A stretch of DNA of 64,000 nt, taken from positions 2,850,597 to 2,914,596 of the forward strand of contig JAMWFC010000082.1 of assembly GCA_027475525.1 (NCBI GenBank), written 5' to 3'. A program made the position numbers and the translations under genes. The DNA is from Macrolepiota albuminosa (taxonomy: Eukaryota > Basidiomycota > Agaricomycetes > Agaricales > Agaricaceae). The notes below the pieces were generated by a model that saw nothing but the letters and a program-made list of their open reading frames with translations, made no database searches and was not told the origin of the DNA. Of this stretch, positions 34,224 through 47,106 are shown piece by piece. Position 1 is the first letter of the stretch; each line of letters begins with the position of its first letter.

Positions 34224-35315
34224 ATGGCATTATCTACAACACCAAGTAGAAAAGGAAAAAACAAGGCAATAGGTGTGCGTTTTCCAACGTTTCACTGACT
34301 GGGACTAATGCCTATAGAATCATCCTTGAACTCTGCATCTGACAGTTCAGAGTCTTCAGACAGTGGTGACTCGGAGCACTCAGACTCTGATCCAGACAGC
34401 GATGACCCCGTCACTTCAGAATATCTTGAAAGTCTGTTGGAGAAAGCGCGTCAAAATCACGCTGCTGCTGCTGCAAAAGAAAAGATGTTAACCCCTTCGA
34501 CGGAAGTTATTCCACTAGACGAGGACCCAGGGCTAAAGTACGTTCAATGTACTTCTAGTTACTCGAAAATTTCAATCAGTTGAAACCAGACCGTTGCCTC
34601 AACTGGACCTGGGAACTCTTCCTCCATGCTACTTTGAGCTCGGCACAACTCGATTCGATGGTCCATCAAAAATGAGGGATCCAGGTATTGATTCAGTGGA
34701 AAGAGCTTCATCATCGCGTGCCGTGCCATCTCCACCAGTTCCGCCTCCAGAGCTTACGAAGTCTGGGAAACCATTGACGCGAAAAGAAAAGAAAGAAGTA
34801 CGCGACCAAGTTTCTTTCCGTCCCAGCTAATATGTTGACGGACCAATGCCAGCTTAAAAACAAGACTGCTGGTTCAGATTGGTTTGATTTACCTGCTCCA
34901 GCAGATGTTGATCTTCCGCGGTTGTACGGAGAGGTGGAAGCCCTCCGGCTACGGAATCAGCTTGACCCGAAACGATTTTATCGGAAAGATGAAGGTGAAG
35001 GAAAGGGAATCAAGGGTCTTTCAAAGTACTTTGCGGTTGGTGTCATTATCTGCTTGTAGCAATACTCATCAAAGCTCACATGTTTACCCACGCAAGATTG
35101 GCACAATACTTCCGTCCAGTACACCATTTGGGACCGCAAGTGGGGAGAATCTTACTCGTGCAAATCGTAAACGGACGCTGGTCGAAGAGCTGGTGGACGA
35201 TGCAGAGGCGAAACGATACGCAAAAAAGAAATTCGAAGAACTTCAACTTGTGCGGGGTGCAAGAGGGAAGAATACATTACAGGCGAAGAACGTCATGCGG
35301 AGGCCGAAGTGGTGA
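34224..35315 (+). CDS. FCF2: Fcf2 pre-rRNA processing factor
   Basis: Nucleolar protein needed for early cleavages at A0, A1 and A2 in 18S rRNA maturation. Exon 1 (34224-34272) joins 34318 onwards (GT 34273, AG 34317), giving KAIESSLNSASDSSESSDS, an acidic Ser-rich N-terminus. Later exons give LPQLDLGTLPPCYFELGTTR, KPLTRKEKKEVRDQ, then the conserved Fcf2 domain: TAGSDWFDLPAPADVDLPRL, LRLRNQLDPKRFYRKDEGEG, GIKGLSKYFAIGTI, LVEELVDDAEAKRYAKKKFE and the terminal NVMRRPKW before TGA at 35315. About five exons. It converges on Sas10/Utp3, another 18S-processing factor. Confidence 0.9.
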
Positions 35316-35599
35316 TTTCACATCAACGGAACTTCAGCGTGTCCTGTCAAGATATCCTGAATATTGTTTTTCCATGCTGATGTAGGCCAAACAATATCTG
35401 AAGTTGTGTTTTATTGAAATTTGCTGAGGTATGATACAGCCGCTATGTTATAGTCATAATGCTTCAGCTCTTTGGAGCACAGCAGTGAGATGGCAACCGA
35501 TGGGGAACTTTTACAGGCTCGTCGAAGTTGAAAGTCTCCCTACTGTACGCATACAGCAGGAAGGTTCCACAAGAGCAATAAAAGTTTCCGCGTGATAGA

Positions 35600-37753
35600 T
35601 TATCCAAGACGTATACTCTTGATAACCTTCGAGATACCAGATTTCTCTCCGTCGTATCTCCCACTCTCTGATATCCCGCCCTTGTAAACTGCTTTCTGTG
35701 AAGAAATCCTTTTATTCGCCTTTTCAAACTTGAGGCGTTTCTTGACTCGGGGATTGCGAACACTTTTTGGGCGATGAGGAGTGAGACCTTTGTTCGCTAA
35801 GATCGCTTGTGTGAGCGAACGGGGACCGGAAGAAGTATCCTCGTCGAAATCGGGACTGCAAAAAACGTGTAAAACAAATGATACCAAGAAGCACAGCAAG
35901 ACATACCGGGCAGCTTCAACCATCGCTTCATATTCGGCTTTTCTCTGTCCTTTTTTAGAGTTCACCTGCTTCTTCACGAGTTCATAATAAGCATTAGCGT
36001 CTTCTGCGCCCTCATCACCACCGTCTTTATCCTTCATCCTTTTTCTAGATTCGGGTTCATTTTCATCCAAATCTTCCCCACCCTGTCCTCTATTTTTGAC
36101 GTTCGCAAGGCTCTCTTTCTTCCGCACACGATACGGTATGTCGTCATCTCCTCCCAAGGCCTGACTCCGGGCGCCTTTACGTCTGGCGCTGGCGCTTTCA
36201 ATCTTCGAGGTATGGTAGCGTAGGGATTTCTTGCGTGCGGATTTGTCGGCGGCATCTGTGCGTTGAAGGGAGGTAGTTTCCCCATAAGCGTCTATGACAG
36301 CAGAATCATAGAGATTGTGCTTTGAAGGTGCCTTTGAAGATACGAACTTCGGTTCTACAAGATCGAAAATCGGAGATGCATTGACAGGTTTTGTGGCAGC
36401 ATTCACAGTCTTGCGTTTCTTGTTTGGTGGTTCAAGTCGCTCCGGTGCTCGTAGCTCAGCTTCATTCTGATCCTTTAGTAGTAGCTCAAGCTCGTCATTA
36501 TTCCAGAGAGCATTTCCGTCTACCATAATATTTTCATATGTCATGCTTGAATCCCGATCTCCAATTTCATCTTCTGACTCGTTTTCGGAGTCTGAGGCAG
36601 CAAAGTCGAGATCTTCGAGAGTTACAAGAGACTGTTTCAAGGTCAGGAGGCGACAGAGGATAGGATGAGCCTTCAAGAGTTCAGGGTGTCGGGAATACTT
36701 TTCCGAGCTTGCCAGATGTAGATAAAACGCAAGGATTGTGGTGTATGTTAGAGAGGCCTCTGAAATAGTCGTTACTTCAGGAGATTATCACGTAGCAAAA
36801 ACAAACGCTTACGATAGTATATATGTAGCATACCAAGACTTATAGAATCTGGACTCTCAGCCTCTGTTCTATGATATGGTCAGGACTTATCAAGAAAGTG
36901 CGACAGGATCTTACGTCTTTATTTTTTCCTGAGTTCTTGCCAAAGTTTCAACAGCATCACCCCAATCGCGTGCCAGGGCTAGAGTTTCCGGACTGGTCTT
37001 TTCTAAATGACGAATTAGAAGCTTTCTGTCTTGAGGAAGCTGTTGCGTCACTGCAGGCATGGGCTCTGCAAGTACGCTGTGAAAAGACGGGACTGTTGAA
37101 TACCCGTCACAGGACGAAGTAGGCCAACCACGTACTCATTATCATTTACAATCTCAATGTGCACGACATCGTCTAGCCCGAAGTCACCATCCTCCATCTC
37201 CTCCCGCATCTTATTCTGCAATCTCTTCGCCTCTTGTTCTTCTAAATCATTCCCTTCTTCATCGTCGGATTCGAGCTGCGCCGCATTCGACGAATACCAG
37301 ACAGTTTTACTCTTCCCCCAGCTCTCTTCTTGCTCAGATTCCGAATCCCCATTGGATGGGTCCTCCTTCGTCTTTTTCTTCTTATCCTTCTTCGTCTCCC
37401 TGATCCTTTTTTCAAAATCGTCCGCTTTGATTTCGTCCTCATAATTCATATCTTCATCTTCATTTTCTTCATCATCGTCCACGCCCTCCAGAGCGAAAAC
37501 TTCGACATCGTTGTCATTGTCATCCTGTTGCCACCGATTATCGATTTCCAAGGGCACTTTATCCCTTGAAGCGTGAACTAAGCGAACTTAGGCAAATGAT
37601 ATACCAATATTTTTTGCAAAACATACAAAGGTCTTCTTCGTCCAGTGGTATGTCGGAAGCCTTATTCCATTTGGCGATTTTGTAATTAGCGCGGTTTAAG
37701 GTTCGTAATTTTCTGCTGCTTTTGCGAGCTTTTGTTGAGCGACGATCCGACAT
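35600..37753 (-). CDS. UTP3: Sas10/Utp3 small-subunit processome protein
   Basis: Component of the U3 small-subunit processome in the nucleolus. The ATG at 37753 begins MSDRRSTKARKSSRKLRTLN. An acidic region follows (EVFALEGVDDDEENEDEDMN), then SWGKSKTVWYSSNAAQLESD. The Sas10/Utp3/C1D domain includes KAHPILCRLLTLKQSLVTLE. The C-terminal Sas10 domain has VRNPRVKKRLKFEKANKRIS and SQKAVYKGGISESGRYDGEK, ending VIKSIRLG at 35600. At least four introns, one inside the KKGQRKAEYEAMVEAARY to PDFDEDTSSGPRSL junction. Intact. Last host gene before the transposon block. Confidence 0.9.
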
Positions 37754-38219
37754 GAAGGATGATTGCAACCACGAAACGGAAAAAAGGCAAATGACAAATG
37801 ACAATTAAATTCCCAACTACATTACATTATGTAATTCAGGTATAAAAGGCAGTTATCAGGGTTTATTATATAATAATTTAACATTATCAGGAATTCTCAA
37901 AGTTTATTATATAATTTAACATTGTGGCTCACCTGGGAGTCCACGGCCTGGAGGCCCATTGTCTCAAGGGGGTTCATTCCTGTCGGAGGGAGGTCCAGGT
38001 CTCCATGCAGGGGGCAGTGAAGGTGGTGGGCCAGGAGGTCATCCTTGAGGGTTGACTGGAAGTGGCAGAGGTGGTTGGGGAGGGTTCAGCAGTGCTGGGT
38101 CAATCTGTGGTGGGCTGGATGCTGGGTCAGGTGCCAGGTTGCATGGGGGGCATTCAACTTGGGAGGGTCAAGCTTGCATCGGGGGCCGTGGGGGGTTCTG
38201 CAGATCGAAGTAGGGTGGG
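37754..38219. other. Boundary: host DNA to old repeat DNA
   Basis: After the Sas10/Utp3 promoter the sequence becomes AT-rich, with a short repeat (GTTTATTATATAATNTAACATT twice, 37860-37925), then G-rich old transposon-like DNA from about 37,930 that lacks an open frame and is the left flank of the chromovirus insertion. Confidence 0.5.
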
Positions 38220-38224
38220 GGGTC
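38220..38224. repeat. Target-site duplication GGGTC, left
   Basis: GGGTC immediately left of the TG of the 3' LTR; repeated at 50040-50044 right of the other LTR. Confidence 0.88.
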
Positions 38225-38536
38225 TGTAACGAAGTTACAGAGATTGTGAGAGCTTAGGTTCACACTGCACAGAATCAGACCAGTCCGGTCTATTGACTAT
38301 GTAGTATCAACACAAAATAAGCTGCTTTGTAAGCAGCTGGTAAACTAATTTATATAATAATGTAAATTAATATTATATTATAATAAATATAATATAATAG
38401 TATCTACTGTAAGGTAAGTAAAGCTATGTGGCCAACGCCACATAGCGGACTATATTATAATAAATATAATATAATAGTATCTACTGTAAGGTAAGTAAAG
38501 CTATGTGGCCAACGCCACATAGCGGACTATGCTACA
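38225..38536 (-). repeat. Chromovirus 3' LTR (contains 77-bp artefact)
   Basis: 312 bp = 235 + 77. Identical to the 5' LTR except one T/C difference near the element-proximal end (CTATGCTACA versus CTACGCTACA) and the 77-bp duplication. Confidence 0.92.
38375..38528. repeat. 77-bp direct tandem duplication 16
   Basis: Copies 38375-38451 and 38452-38528, inside the 3' LTR and absent from the 5' LTR. Confidence 0.97.
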
Positions 38537-38631
38537 CACCCCCCAATCAGACCGAGCTACGGTCTTGAGATAATACGACGGTCATGCCGTTGGTAAGTCA
38601 GAGACGGGGGCAATGGGAGAGCCCCCAGGCT

Positions 38632-38785
38632 CCCGGAATGGATCGGCAGTCGCGTCGTCCATGTCGTAGTCGAGGAGTTCATCCTCGGGTGTGGGCGCGT
38701 AGGAAGTACCCGGAATGGATCGGCAGTCGCGTCGTCCATGTCGTAGTCGAGGAGTTCATCCTCGGGTGTGGGCGCGTAGGAAGTA
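38632..38785. repeat. 77-bp direct tandem duplication 17
   Basis: Copies 38632-38708 and 38709-38785; at the 3' end of ORF3. Collapse moves the stop to 38582. Confidence 0.97.
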
Positions 38786-40956
38786 CCCGAAGGCCCTGCT
38801 ACTGGCAGGGAATCGTCATAGTCCCGGAGGGGGGACAGTGTGAGATTGGGGTCGATGGTCGACCCCGGGACAGGTGGTTGGGGATCAGGCAGATCCCCGG
38901 TGTCGGACGGGTACTGGCGCGTCCAGATTTCACGGGCATGAATGTCTTGCCCGATGGAGAGGTACATCCCCTTGGCGAGCGCGTCGTCGTATGCACGACG
39001 ACTGTCCTGCTGCTGGAGCATCAGGCGTTGGCGGTCGCCAATGGTGGCCTCGCGCCACCCATCCCACTGCGGGATGGACTGGGGTGTACCGTAGTGGTCG
39101 AGGCGTTGTAGCCTCTCGTCGTCGATAGCAGCCGCCTCGTTGTAGAGCCGGCTGTCGCTGAAGAATAGATGGGCCAAGTAGGTGACCCCATAAGTGTACG
39201 CGTGGTCAGCCCAGCTGACCGGAATTTGATTGTGAAGAAGGACGCGTAACACGTCTGAAGTGGTGAATACGGAAGCTGACGCTTCCGGGATGTCCACAGC
39301 CCGAACCTCGAAGGTAGGGTCGTTGGCGTGGAGAGGCTCAAAGGCTTGCCCCGTGGCCGCCTCGTACTCAGCCACGGCCTCTTTGTAGAGGCCTGGCCTG
39401 GCAAAGACGTAGGCCAGGTACTTGTATACCGTGGCCTTGGAGGGGCGGCTGGTGCTGAGGGCGCGTACAAGCGCAAACCCAAAGAGGCTGCGCCAATGAA
39501 TGCGCATGGCTCGGTCCAGAGCCAGACCGGTCCACACATTGGACGTCCCAGGGCGTCCATAGAGGAGGGCATATGAGCCCAGGTAGTCCAAAGCAAATGG
39601 TTGCTTTGGATCAGGGGGGGTAAGGCCGACAAAGGCGATTTTCCCTCCCTCTTTGCGGCGATAGAGCCGCGACGGCACAATCATTCGCGGGACGTTCTCC
39701 CGCTCCTCTGGACTCGCGAAGGGTACCGCAATAGTCCTATACTTGACCTCGTCGAGTAAATGAGACATAGCTCTGTCTCGGGCCGTAGGGTGGCAGTTGA
39801 GCGCCACCCGCTTGAATTCGTTGAGCAAGAGGTAGCCCAACTGATGCTGACGAAGCGGCGTAAACTGGTTGTTAACCAGTGTGTGAAGTCTGCGGACTTC
39901 TTGAGGACTGCGGGGAAACCTGCGAGGTGCAACTTGGTACACCTTACTGTTGTGGGGCGTCGCGGCGGCGTTGCTCTCTTTATCGGTCTTGAAGGATCTG
40001 GCTGCATGGGCTTCTTGCTCGACGAAGATGGTATTGGTCACTGGCGACCAATAGAATTGGGGAGCTAACCCCGCGCCAAAGAATGAGTTCTGGCGCTCAA
40101 TAGTGTAATCACGATAGATCACAACACCGAGTGCATCAGGGATGCGCCCAGTTTCGTCCTCAAGGAGGGCGGCCCCTCGTTTGGCGCTGTTCTGTGCCCG
40201 ACGCTCCATCTTGGCTCGTCGATTGCTGTTGCGCCGTTCGCGCGCCATACGTTGTGCCGCCGTCTTGTGCGGCACTGGGGATTCCATACGAGCCTCTTCA
40301 GGCTCCTCATACCAATCGTCGTCGGAGGGAGGGGAAGGCAGCCTCTTCGGCTCCGACTTCTCAGATCGTGGGTCCATTGCCCACACACACCGCAGGAGTC
40401 GGGCTGGCAGGCCCTCTACCAGTATAGCGGGTAAAAAGGGGATGTTAGCCCCTGGGGCCCCTTTCGGGGCATTCTCGGGGAAGTGCACGTTGACATAGGC
40501 GCGCCCTTCCGGTTGCTTACCCCGACGATCCTTTCGGGGTTGTGAGGCCTTGGCCTCAATGGGGCGTGTGCTCACGCCCCTGGAACTCTGCTCCCCAGAG
40601 TACGTGGTGGATACCATGGATACTGGTCGCAAAGACGCGACCTCAGACGCGCCGCTGGCGAGGCGCTGGATAAGCCGGGGGGCGGCTGGAGCAGGAACAT
40701 CTTCATAGGGGAGGATGTCCCATCCTAGACCAGCCTCCCGGCCGGGGGCAGCAACGCTCAACTTAATCAAGCGGGAGGGCGCGTCCTCCACTCCTTGCTG
40801 ACGCGCCCTTTTGCTGGAGTCGGTGTCCTGACTCGGGGGTGTAGTCTGCCGCTTACGAGCGGCCGAAATGGCAAGGAGATCAGTTTTGCGCTGAGCGCGC
40901 ATATGATCCATGTCGTCCATCATCCGGCAGATGAGGACGACTGCCTCCGCATCGCG

Positions 40957-41110
40957 GAGGAATGATGACTCTGCGGGTACATCGTACCCGTTATCTCCCA
41001 GACGTTGGAGAAGGGTAGCCAGGACTAAGTCCTGAGGAATGATGACTCTGCGGGTACATCGTACCCGTTATCTCCCAGACGTTGGAGAAGGGTAGCCAGG
41101 ACTAAGTCCT
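40957..41110. repeat. 77-bp direct tandem duplication 18
   Basis: Copies 40957-41033 and 41034-41110; splits ORF3 into two frames that merge on collapse. Confidence 0.97.
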
Positions 41111-42713
41111 AGCTGTGAGTGGGCTCGACAGCCCGTGCTTTTCCTTTGTCGCGTCAAGGACGCGACTCTTCTTCCGAGCTGGGCTCGGATTGGTGCGGCA
41201 TTTCCAGCCGCTGTAGCAAGGAGAGCTTGGCCAAGCTCTCCGTCAGCGCATCAGCCGATGAACTGATGCTCCGTTCTGTATTGAGAGTTTCTGTACTCTC
41301 GATGGCCGCGGTGGCCTGCCCGAGGGATGCTTTGCGTCCCTCTAGATTGTCAATTGGTGCTGTGGTTGACAGGGAAATCGACCGGCCTCCCTTGGCTTGC
41401 GACTCATGCGAGTCGCTGTACTGGGGCATTGCGCCCCAAGCCCCCATCCAAGCCGGGGGGTACGGCATCATTACAGGCACACCACCCATCCCAGGGTAGT
41501 GTGCCGGGGCGGTAAACTGGGGAAAAGGATGTGTCCCCAGTTGCCCTGTTGCCGGTACGGGGGCAAGCTGCCTCCATGCTGACGCTGCTTGGGGGCTGAC
41601 TAGCCCCCCGTAGGCCTGTTGCTGGAATTGGCCCTCGGTGTGATGTGGCGCATAAGCGCCCAGTGCTGGTTGTTGGGGCTGATAGCCGCCTACAGGTGCG
41701 TTCTGGGGCATGAAGTTGCCCTGCATGGTTTGAAGTGGCGGATAGCCACTGATCACCGGCTGCTGCGGCAGGTAGCCCGCCGCTGGTGGTTGCTGCTGCT
41801 GTGGGAAGCCCACAGCTGGTTGCGATTGTCCCCACTGGGGCGCATTTTGGGTCAGCGGGGGAGCCATCTGCCCCTCCCTTCAGCCGACGGTAAGACCGAC
41901 GGCGTACTCTCAAACTGCTGCTGCTGTAGCTGCTGCTGCTGCTGGTCACTCAAGTCCACGGGCATGCTGTCCATGGTTGGGGAAAAAAGCAAAAAAGAAA
42001 TTTCGCCTTTTAAGACGTGTTTCAGCCACAGCTGCTGACCAACTCAGCCAAGCTGCAATCGGCACTGCCGATCAAATTAAGCGCCAGCACGCTTACTTAA
42101 TTGATGTGGGCGCTTAATGCCCTTCAACTCCAAATAACGGTCAAGTGCCGCTAGCTTGGAGCAATGGGAGTGTGGCTCCCATGTTGTGTCCCCCAGGGAC
42201 CATCATACTTCAAACTCGAGCGTGTTACACTCAGTCCACCGGTGCCCAATTATGCACTCGACGAACCATTCGTCATCGTCTCGAGCCCCAAAATCATAGG
42301 GGCCCGGGGTTGCCCTGTTAGGGAACAGCGCATCGTCAGACGCGCTGTAAGGTCGCAACAGCAACACATGAAACTTAGGAATGATGCGTCGTTCCTGTAA
42401 TGCCAGAGGCAGCTCCAACACGTAGTTGGAGGTACTTGGCTCTGCGTCTAGGACGCGGTATGGGCCTACCCATTTCGGGCAGAGTTTACTCGCCCGTCCC
42501 TTTGGGAGCTTCAGATTACGCGTTGATAGGTAGACCAACGCTCCTACTGCTATTGGCGGGTCCGCTCGCCTACGGTGATTGGCGTTTTTTGCCTGGAAGA
42601 CTCGTGCCTCTATGATGGCGTCATGCGCTGCCGCGATGTTCTCCAGGGCCTGCCTGGCGAACTCGACAACTCCATGGTGAGCCACCGTATCAGCACGAAC
42701 TTCGTGCAGCATG

Positions 42714-42867
42714 GAGGGCAAGTACCCTCCGTTGAGTTCAAAGGGCGCATACCCTGTGGTATCCGAGATACTCGCGTTAATCGCGAACTCGAGGGCAAGT
42801 ACCCTCCGTTGAGTTCAAAGGGCGCATACCCTGTGGTATCCGAGATACTCGCGTTAATCGCGAACTC
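42714..42867. repeat. 77-bp direct tandem duplication 19
   Basis: Copies 42714-42790 and 42791-42867, in the integrase C-terminal part; repeats the YAPFELNGGYLPS segment. Confidence 0.97.
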
Positions 42868-44955
42868 GTGAGTGGACACCAGTCCACCCAGTCCCGTTGG
42901 TCAGGGCGAACAACTGCCCTCAAAATCTGACCTATACTGCGGTTAGCCCGCTCTGTCTGCCCATCCGTTTGAGGATGGAAGGACGTCGACATGAGGAGTT
43001 GCGCTCCTAGCAGTTTGTGGAGTTCTCTCCACCATTGAGACGTGAACTTTGAGTCACAATTGCTCACAATGGTGCTAGGCAGCCCATGCAGCCTAACGAT
43101 CTCCCTCAGGTAGATCCACGACAGCTCCTTAGCCGTCAGCGTAGTTCGCACCGGTATGAGGTGCACCATGCTCGTCATGCGGCATATGACTACCCAGAGG
43201 TAATCGAACCCTCTGGACTCGGGAAAGGGACCTACAAAGTCCATTCCGATTGAGTCCCAGGGTTTCACCGGCACAGGTAGCTGGTGTAGCTTCCTGGGAG
43301 GGGATCCAGGGGGCAACTTTGCCCTCTGACACGCTGTGCATGATGCGCAAAACTTAGTCACTTCTTGGGCCATACGTGGCCACCAATACCATCTCCGGAT
43401 GTAGCCCAACGTCCGGGTGGCACCAAAGTGCCCCACCAGGGCATGGGCCTGGTCCAAGACCCGCGTAACAAGGGTACGCGTACGGGGGAGGCATACCACT
43501 GCCACCCCTTGACGGTTCTCCGTCATGATGAGTCCACCAGGCTCATGCCTGAACCGAGGATGGTCGTCAGGATTGGCGATTATCTCGGCGAAGAGAGGAT
43601 CATCGCCATAGTCCTGCACCACCTCCTGCCAGAAGTCGTCATTGACCAGGCTAGGAGGCTGGGATGAAGGCAATTTGCCTTCGAGCATCTCCGCAAGCGT
43701 AACGGGTACATCGTGGCACTTGTGCTCCCTAGTGGATGCTGGGTCCACGGCTTCATGCTCCTTGAGCAACTGGGCGGCTACGTCCCGTTCTTCACGCTGC
43801 TCTCTGAGGCGAGTGCTTCGCCTCCGTTCATCGTCACGCATAGCACGTACTTCCAGGACATGCTCCCTGAGCTCCTGGTATCGGTGGAGAGGTAAATCCT
43901 CTCCATCGGGGTCTATGCGGCAGTCTGCCTGCACATACTCATGAGGCTCGTGAGCCTCCCCAACTACATCACTCTCAAAGTAGCGCGACAAGCAGTCTGC
44001 CACTTTGTTGAGTTCACCTTTAACATAGGTGATGTCGAACTGGTATCTCGACATGTAGTCTATCCACCGTCGCTGGCGCGGCGACAAGTTCACCTGAGTT
44101 TTAAAGAACTCAAGGGCCTTGTGGTCCGTTATGATGTGGATGGGGTATCCCATCAGCTTATCCTCCCACTTGAGGAGGGCCTCGAGTATGGCAAGAGTCT
44201 CCAGCTCGTGCACTGCATAGTTTTGCTGGGCCGTCGTGAACTTCTTTGACATGAACCCTGCTGGGCAGCACGTCTGCCAGCTGCTTCCCTGGCCGTACAT
44301 GGCTCCGACGCCTGTCTTGGACGCGTTGCAAATGAGCCATATTGGCTCGTCCCGTCTAGGGTCAATTGGTCGAATCACCGGAGTCTTCGTACAGATCCGT
44401 TTGACCATCTCAAAGCACCGCTGGTGCAACGGCCTCCAATTGAATGGTGATCCGTTCTGCGTCATGGCCATAAGTGGCCCAGTATAGGCTGTGACATCGG
44501 GCAAGAAGCTCGATATGTAGTTGACAAGGCCAACGAATCGTTGGATGTCATTGTAGTTTCGGGGCGTGCGCCACTCCCGAATACGATCGAGCTTGTCCTG
44601 ATCAGGGTGGATACCCCGCTTGTCTATGACATGCCCTAGGCAGTCTATACTCTGAGCATAGAGCTCACATTTTTTCCACTTCAAGTACAACTTGTACTTG
44701 CGCAGTCGTTCGAATACGACTCTGAGGTGCTGCTCATGCTCCTCCATAGTATCCAAGTAGATGAATATGTCATCTAAGTAGACGTGCATGAACCGTCCTA
44801 TTACGTCTCGGAAGATAGAGGTCATTAGCCTCTGGAAAGTTGCTGGAGCATTGCAGTCTCCGATCTGCATTATATTGCTCGTGAATGTACCCATGATCGA
44901 CGCAAATACGGTCTTTGGTACGTCCTCGGTGCGAATGCGCACCTGCTCGTAGGCG

Positions 44956-45109
44956 TCAGTAAGGTCAATCTTCGAGCGATACTTTGCCCGAGCCACGTCT
45001 TCCCGGATCACCTCTTGATCTGGTAAAGGAGTTCAGTAAGGTCAATCTTCGAGCGATACTTTGCCCGAGCCACGTCTTCCCGGATCACCTCTTGATCTGG
45101 TAAAGGAGT
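44956..45109. repeat. 77-bp direct tandem duplication 20
   Basis: Copies 44956-45032 and 45033-45109, in the RT; repeats the IREDVARAKYRSKIDLT segment. Confidence 0.97.
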
Positions 45110-47106
45110 TACATCTTTATGGTATTGTCATTGCACTGACGCGCATCAAGAGCTGTTCGAAGGGTTCCATCCTTCTTTGGGATGCACAATAACGGTGCAG
45201 CTTGAGCGGTGGTGCATGGGGACCACCATTGAGCATTCAAATAGCGATTAGTCTTATCGCGTAGTTGCTCCTGGAGGGCGCGCGGACAGCGCGGCAAGTG
45301 GTACTTATACTGCTTGTTCTCGTCTATGAGATTAATCTCATGGTTCACCTCCCGCCACGGCGGGAGCTCCTCCTTGGTCCCATTGACCATGTCGGCAAAT
45401 TCCTCTTGCCATTGCTGATGCAACCGAGGAATATCTTCCTCACGAAGGCTTGTCGCCTTCTGCTTCCCCTTCATACGCACCGGGGGAAGTACTTCCACCG
45501 TCTCTGAGGGTGGCCGAGGCGGCGGTGCATACTGCTCGTGCATTGCGAGCACCCGATTGACACTGTCATCAGGTATATGTAGTCTCAGCGGAGCACCCGC
45601 TGCCGCTGTCTTATAAGCCACGAGGCTTCTTCCTTCACGTACAAGCGAGTACGCTATGGATACCTCGTCCAGGGCTGGCTGGCAATACGCTGGTTTGACG
45701 GTCATCCGTCTCTGGTGCGCATTTTGCGCACACGTGGCTGCCACCAGCTCGTTCCACTCTTGCGGCATTCAGGGGTCGTATGCCCAGTCGTACTCCGGCA
45801 GGGGAGCTGGTCGCTCCCATAGGGACCGTGTGTCCCCCTCTACTGAGGCTTCCGCCTCTCGGATGCTGTCTTTCAAGTCTTCCAACTTGACTCGTGAGGA
45901 CGTAGGTGGACATACATCCACTGAGTCCTCCCGTCGTCTCGCCTTTCGATGGCGTTTGTCCGGAGGCCTTGCGCCTCAAATCTCAGGAGCGATTATTCGC
46001 TCGTTGCTCCTCTTGGAGGCTTGATACTCCTCCTCGCTCATCATTACCACGTTGTGGTCTGCGCTCAGTCCAGGCATAGCCTGCACTTCCTCCTCCACAT
46101 CCTCCACGGCCGGCACTCTGCGCCGGCCAAGTCATGGAGAGTCCTTGCGTTTCTCCGTAGTGCGATGACGTCGCAGACGATTATCAGTGTTGTCTGCTGT
46201 AGCTCGTTCGGCTGGGATCACTTTCCCATTCACTAGTACCTGACATTGGTCAAAGTCTAGTATGACTTTGTTACGCCGCATGAATGGCGTTCCCAGTATC
46301 ATATCGTAGCGATCGAAGTTTGCTACATCCATGTATTCCCGGCTACGTGAGCCCGGTGTTTGGACATTCACATTTGTCCCATACTGCACCATGGCTCGGC
46401 TCCCTACAGTGCCCAGCTATAACACCAATGGCGTATCCAACTCCTGCACGGATATTCCGTACACATGGGCAAACTGGGGTGTTATGCCCGATGTGGTACT
46501 CCCAGAGTCCCATAGGGTCCATGCCTTGTGGCCGTCTACGTCCACATACGAGACCAGGCACTCCTTGTCTGCTCATTTCAATGTTGGGCGCTGCAAAGTG
46601 CCCTCTGCATGACGAAGGGTCACCTTCTTCATCCGAACTACGTTATTCTGTTCGGGATCATTTGTGGACGGCCAATCCGTCATCACCGCTAGGCACTCAG
46701 AGTCGCTGTCGTGACTGTAATACTCATTGTTGTAGACGTCGTCATATACGTCGACTGTGACGTACTCCTCCCCCTCCACGACCACACTCTTGGGCTCGGC
46801 GCCCGATGCCTCCTCTGGGGGCTCCTGGTCGTTTGTGGGGTGCTCCGCCTCAGACTCGGCAGATACGTCTCCATCACTCCCACTCGCAGCTGCAGTATGT
46901 GCAGCTCAAAGGTGGGCGCGGAGTGTATACCTCTTCCTCGGGGATCCTGGCTTTGCAGGGCAGTTGGTAGCGTAGTGGCCTGGTTGGCCACATGTGAAAC
47001 AAGTCCCCGACTGCCCCGGTGGGTTGGCCGGCTTGAAGTCCGGCCTTGGTTTAGGACGTTTGCTGTCCAGCGCCCGCTCTGGGCGTGGGCGGCTCTGCCC
47101 TCGGTT

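Larger units (their letters stand above)
38582..41974 (-). pseudogene. Chromovirus ORF3, unknown product between pol and 3' LTR
   Basis: Third coding region, about 1,080 codons when duplications at 40957 and 38632 are collapsed. Start ATG at 41974 (MDSMPVDLSD then poly-Gln), about 100 bp after the pol end. Residues to about 180 are Gln/Pro/Gly-rich (PQQQQPPAAGYLPQQPVISG). A short helix-rich part follows, then a basic cluster (RERRNSNRRAKMERR) and a roughly 500-residue globular-looking half: VVIYRDYTIERQNSFFGAGL, RRFPRSPQEVRRLHTLVNN, QLGYLLLNEFKRVALNCHP, PFALDYLGSYALLYGRPGTS and STSRPSKATVYKYLAYVFAR. The end is acidic (LLDYDMDDATADPF), with TGA at 38582-38584. Disablements: TGA at 41154, TAG at 41109, a missing base near 41870. 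No signal peptide or membrane span, so not an envelope protein by sequence. I recognise no domain. Confidence 0.7.

Noticed and set aside
38582..41974. ORF3 as a retroviral-type envelope gene
   Set aside because: No signal peptide, no transmembrane anchor, no Cys pattern; only its position is env-like.
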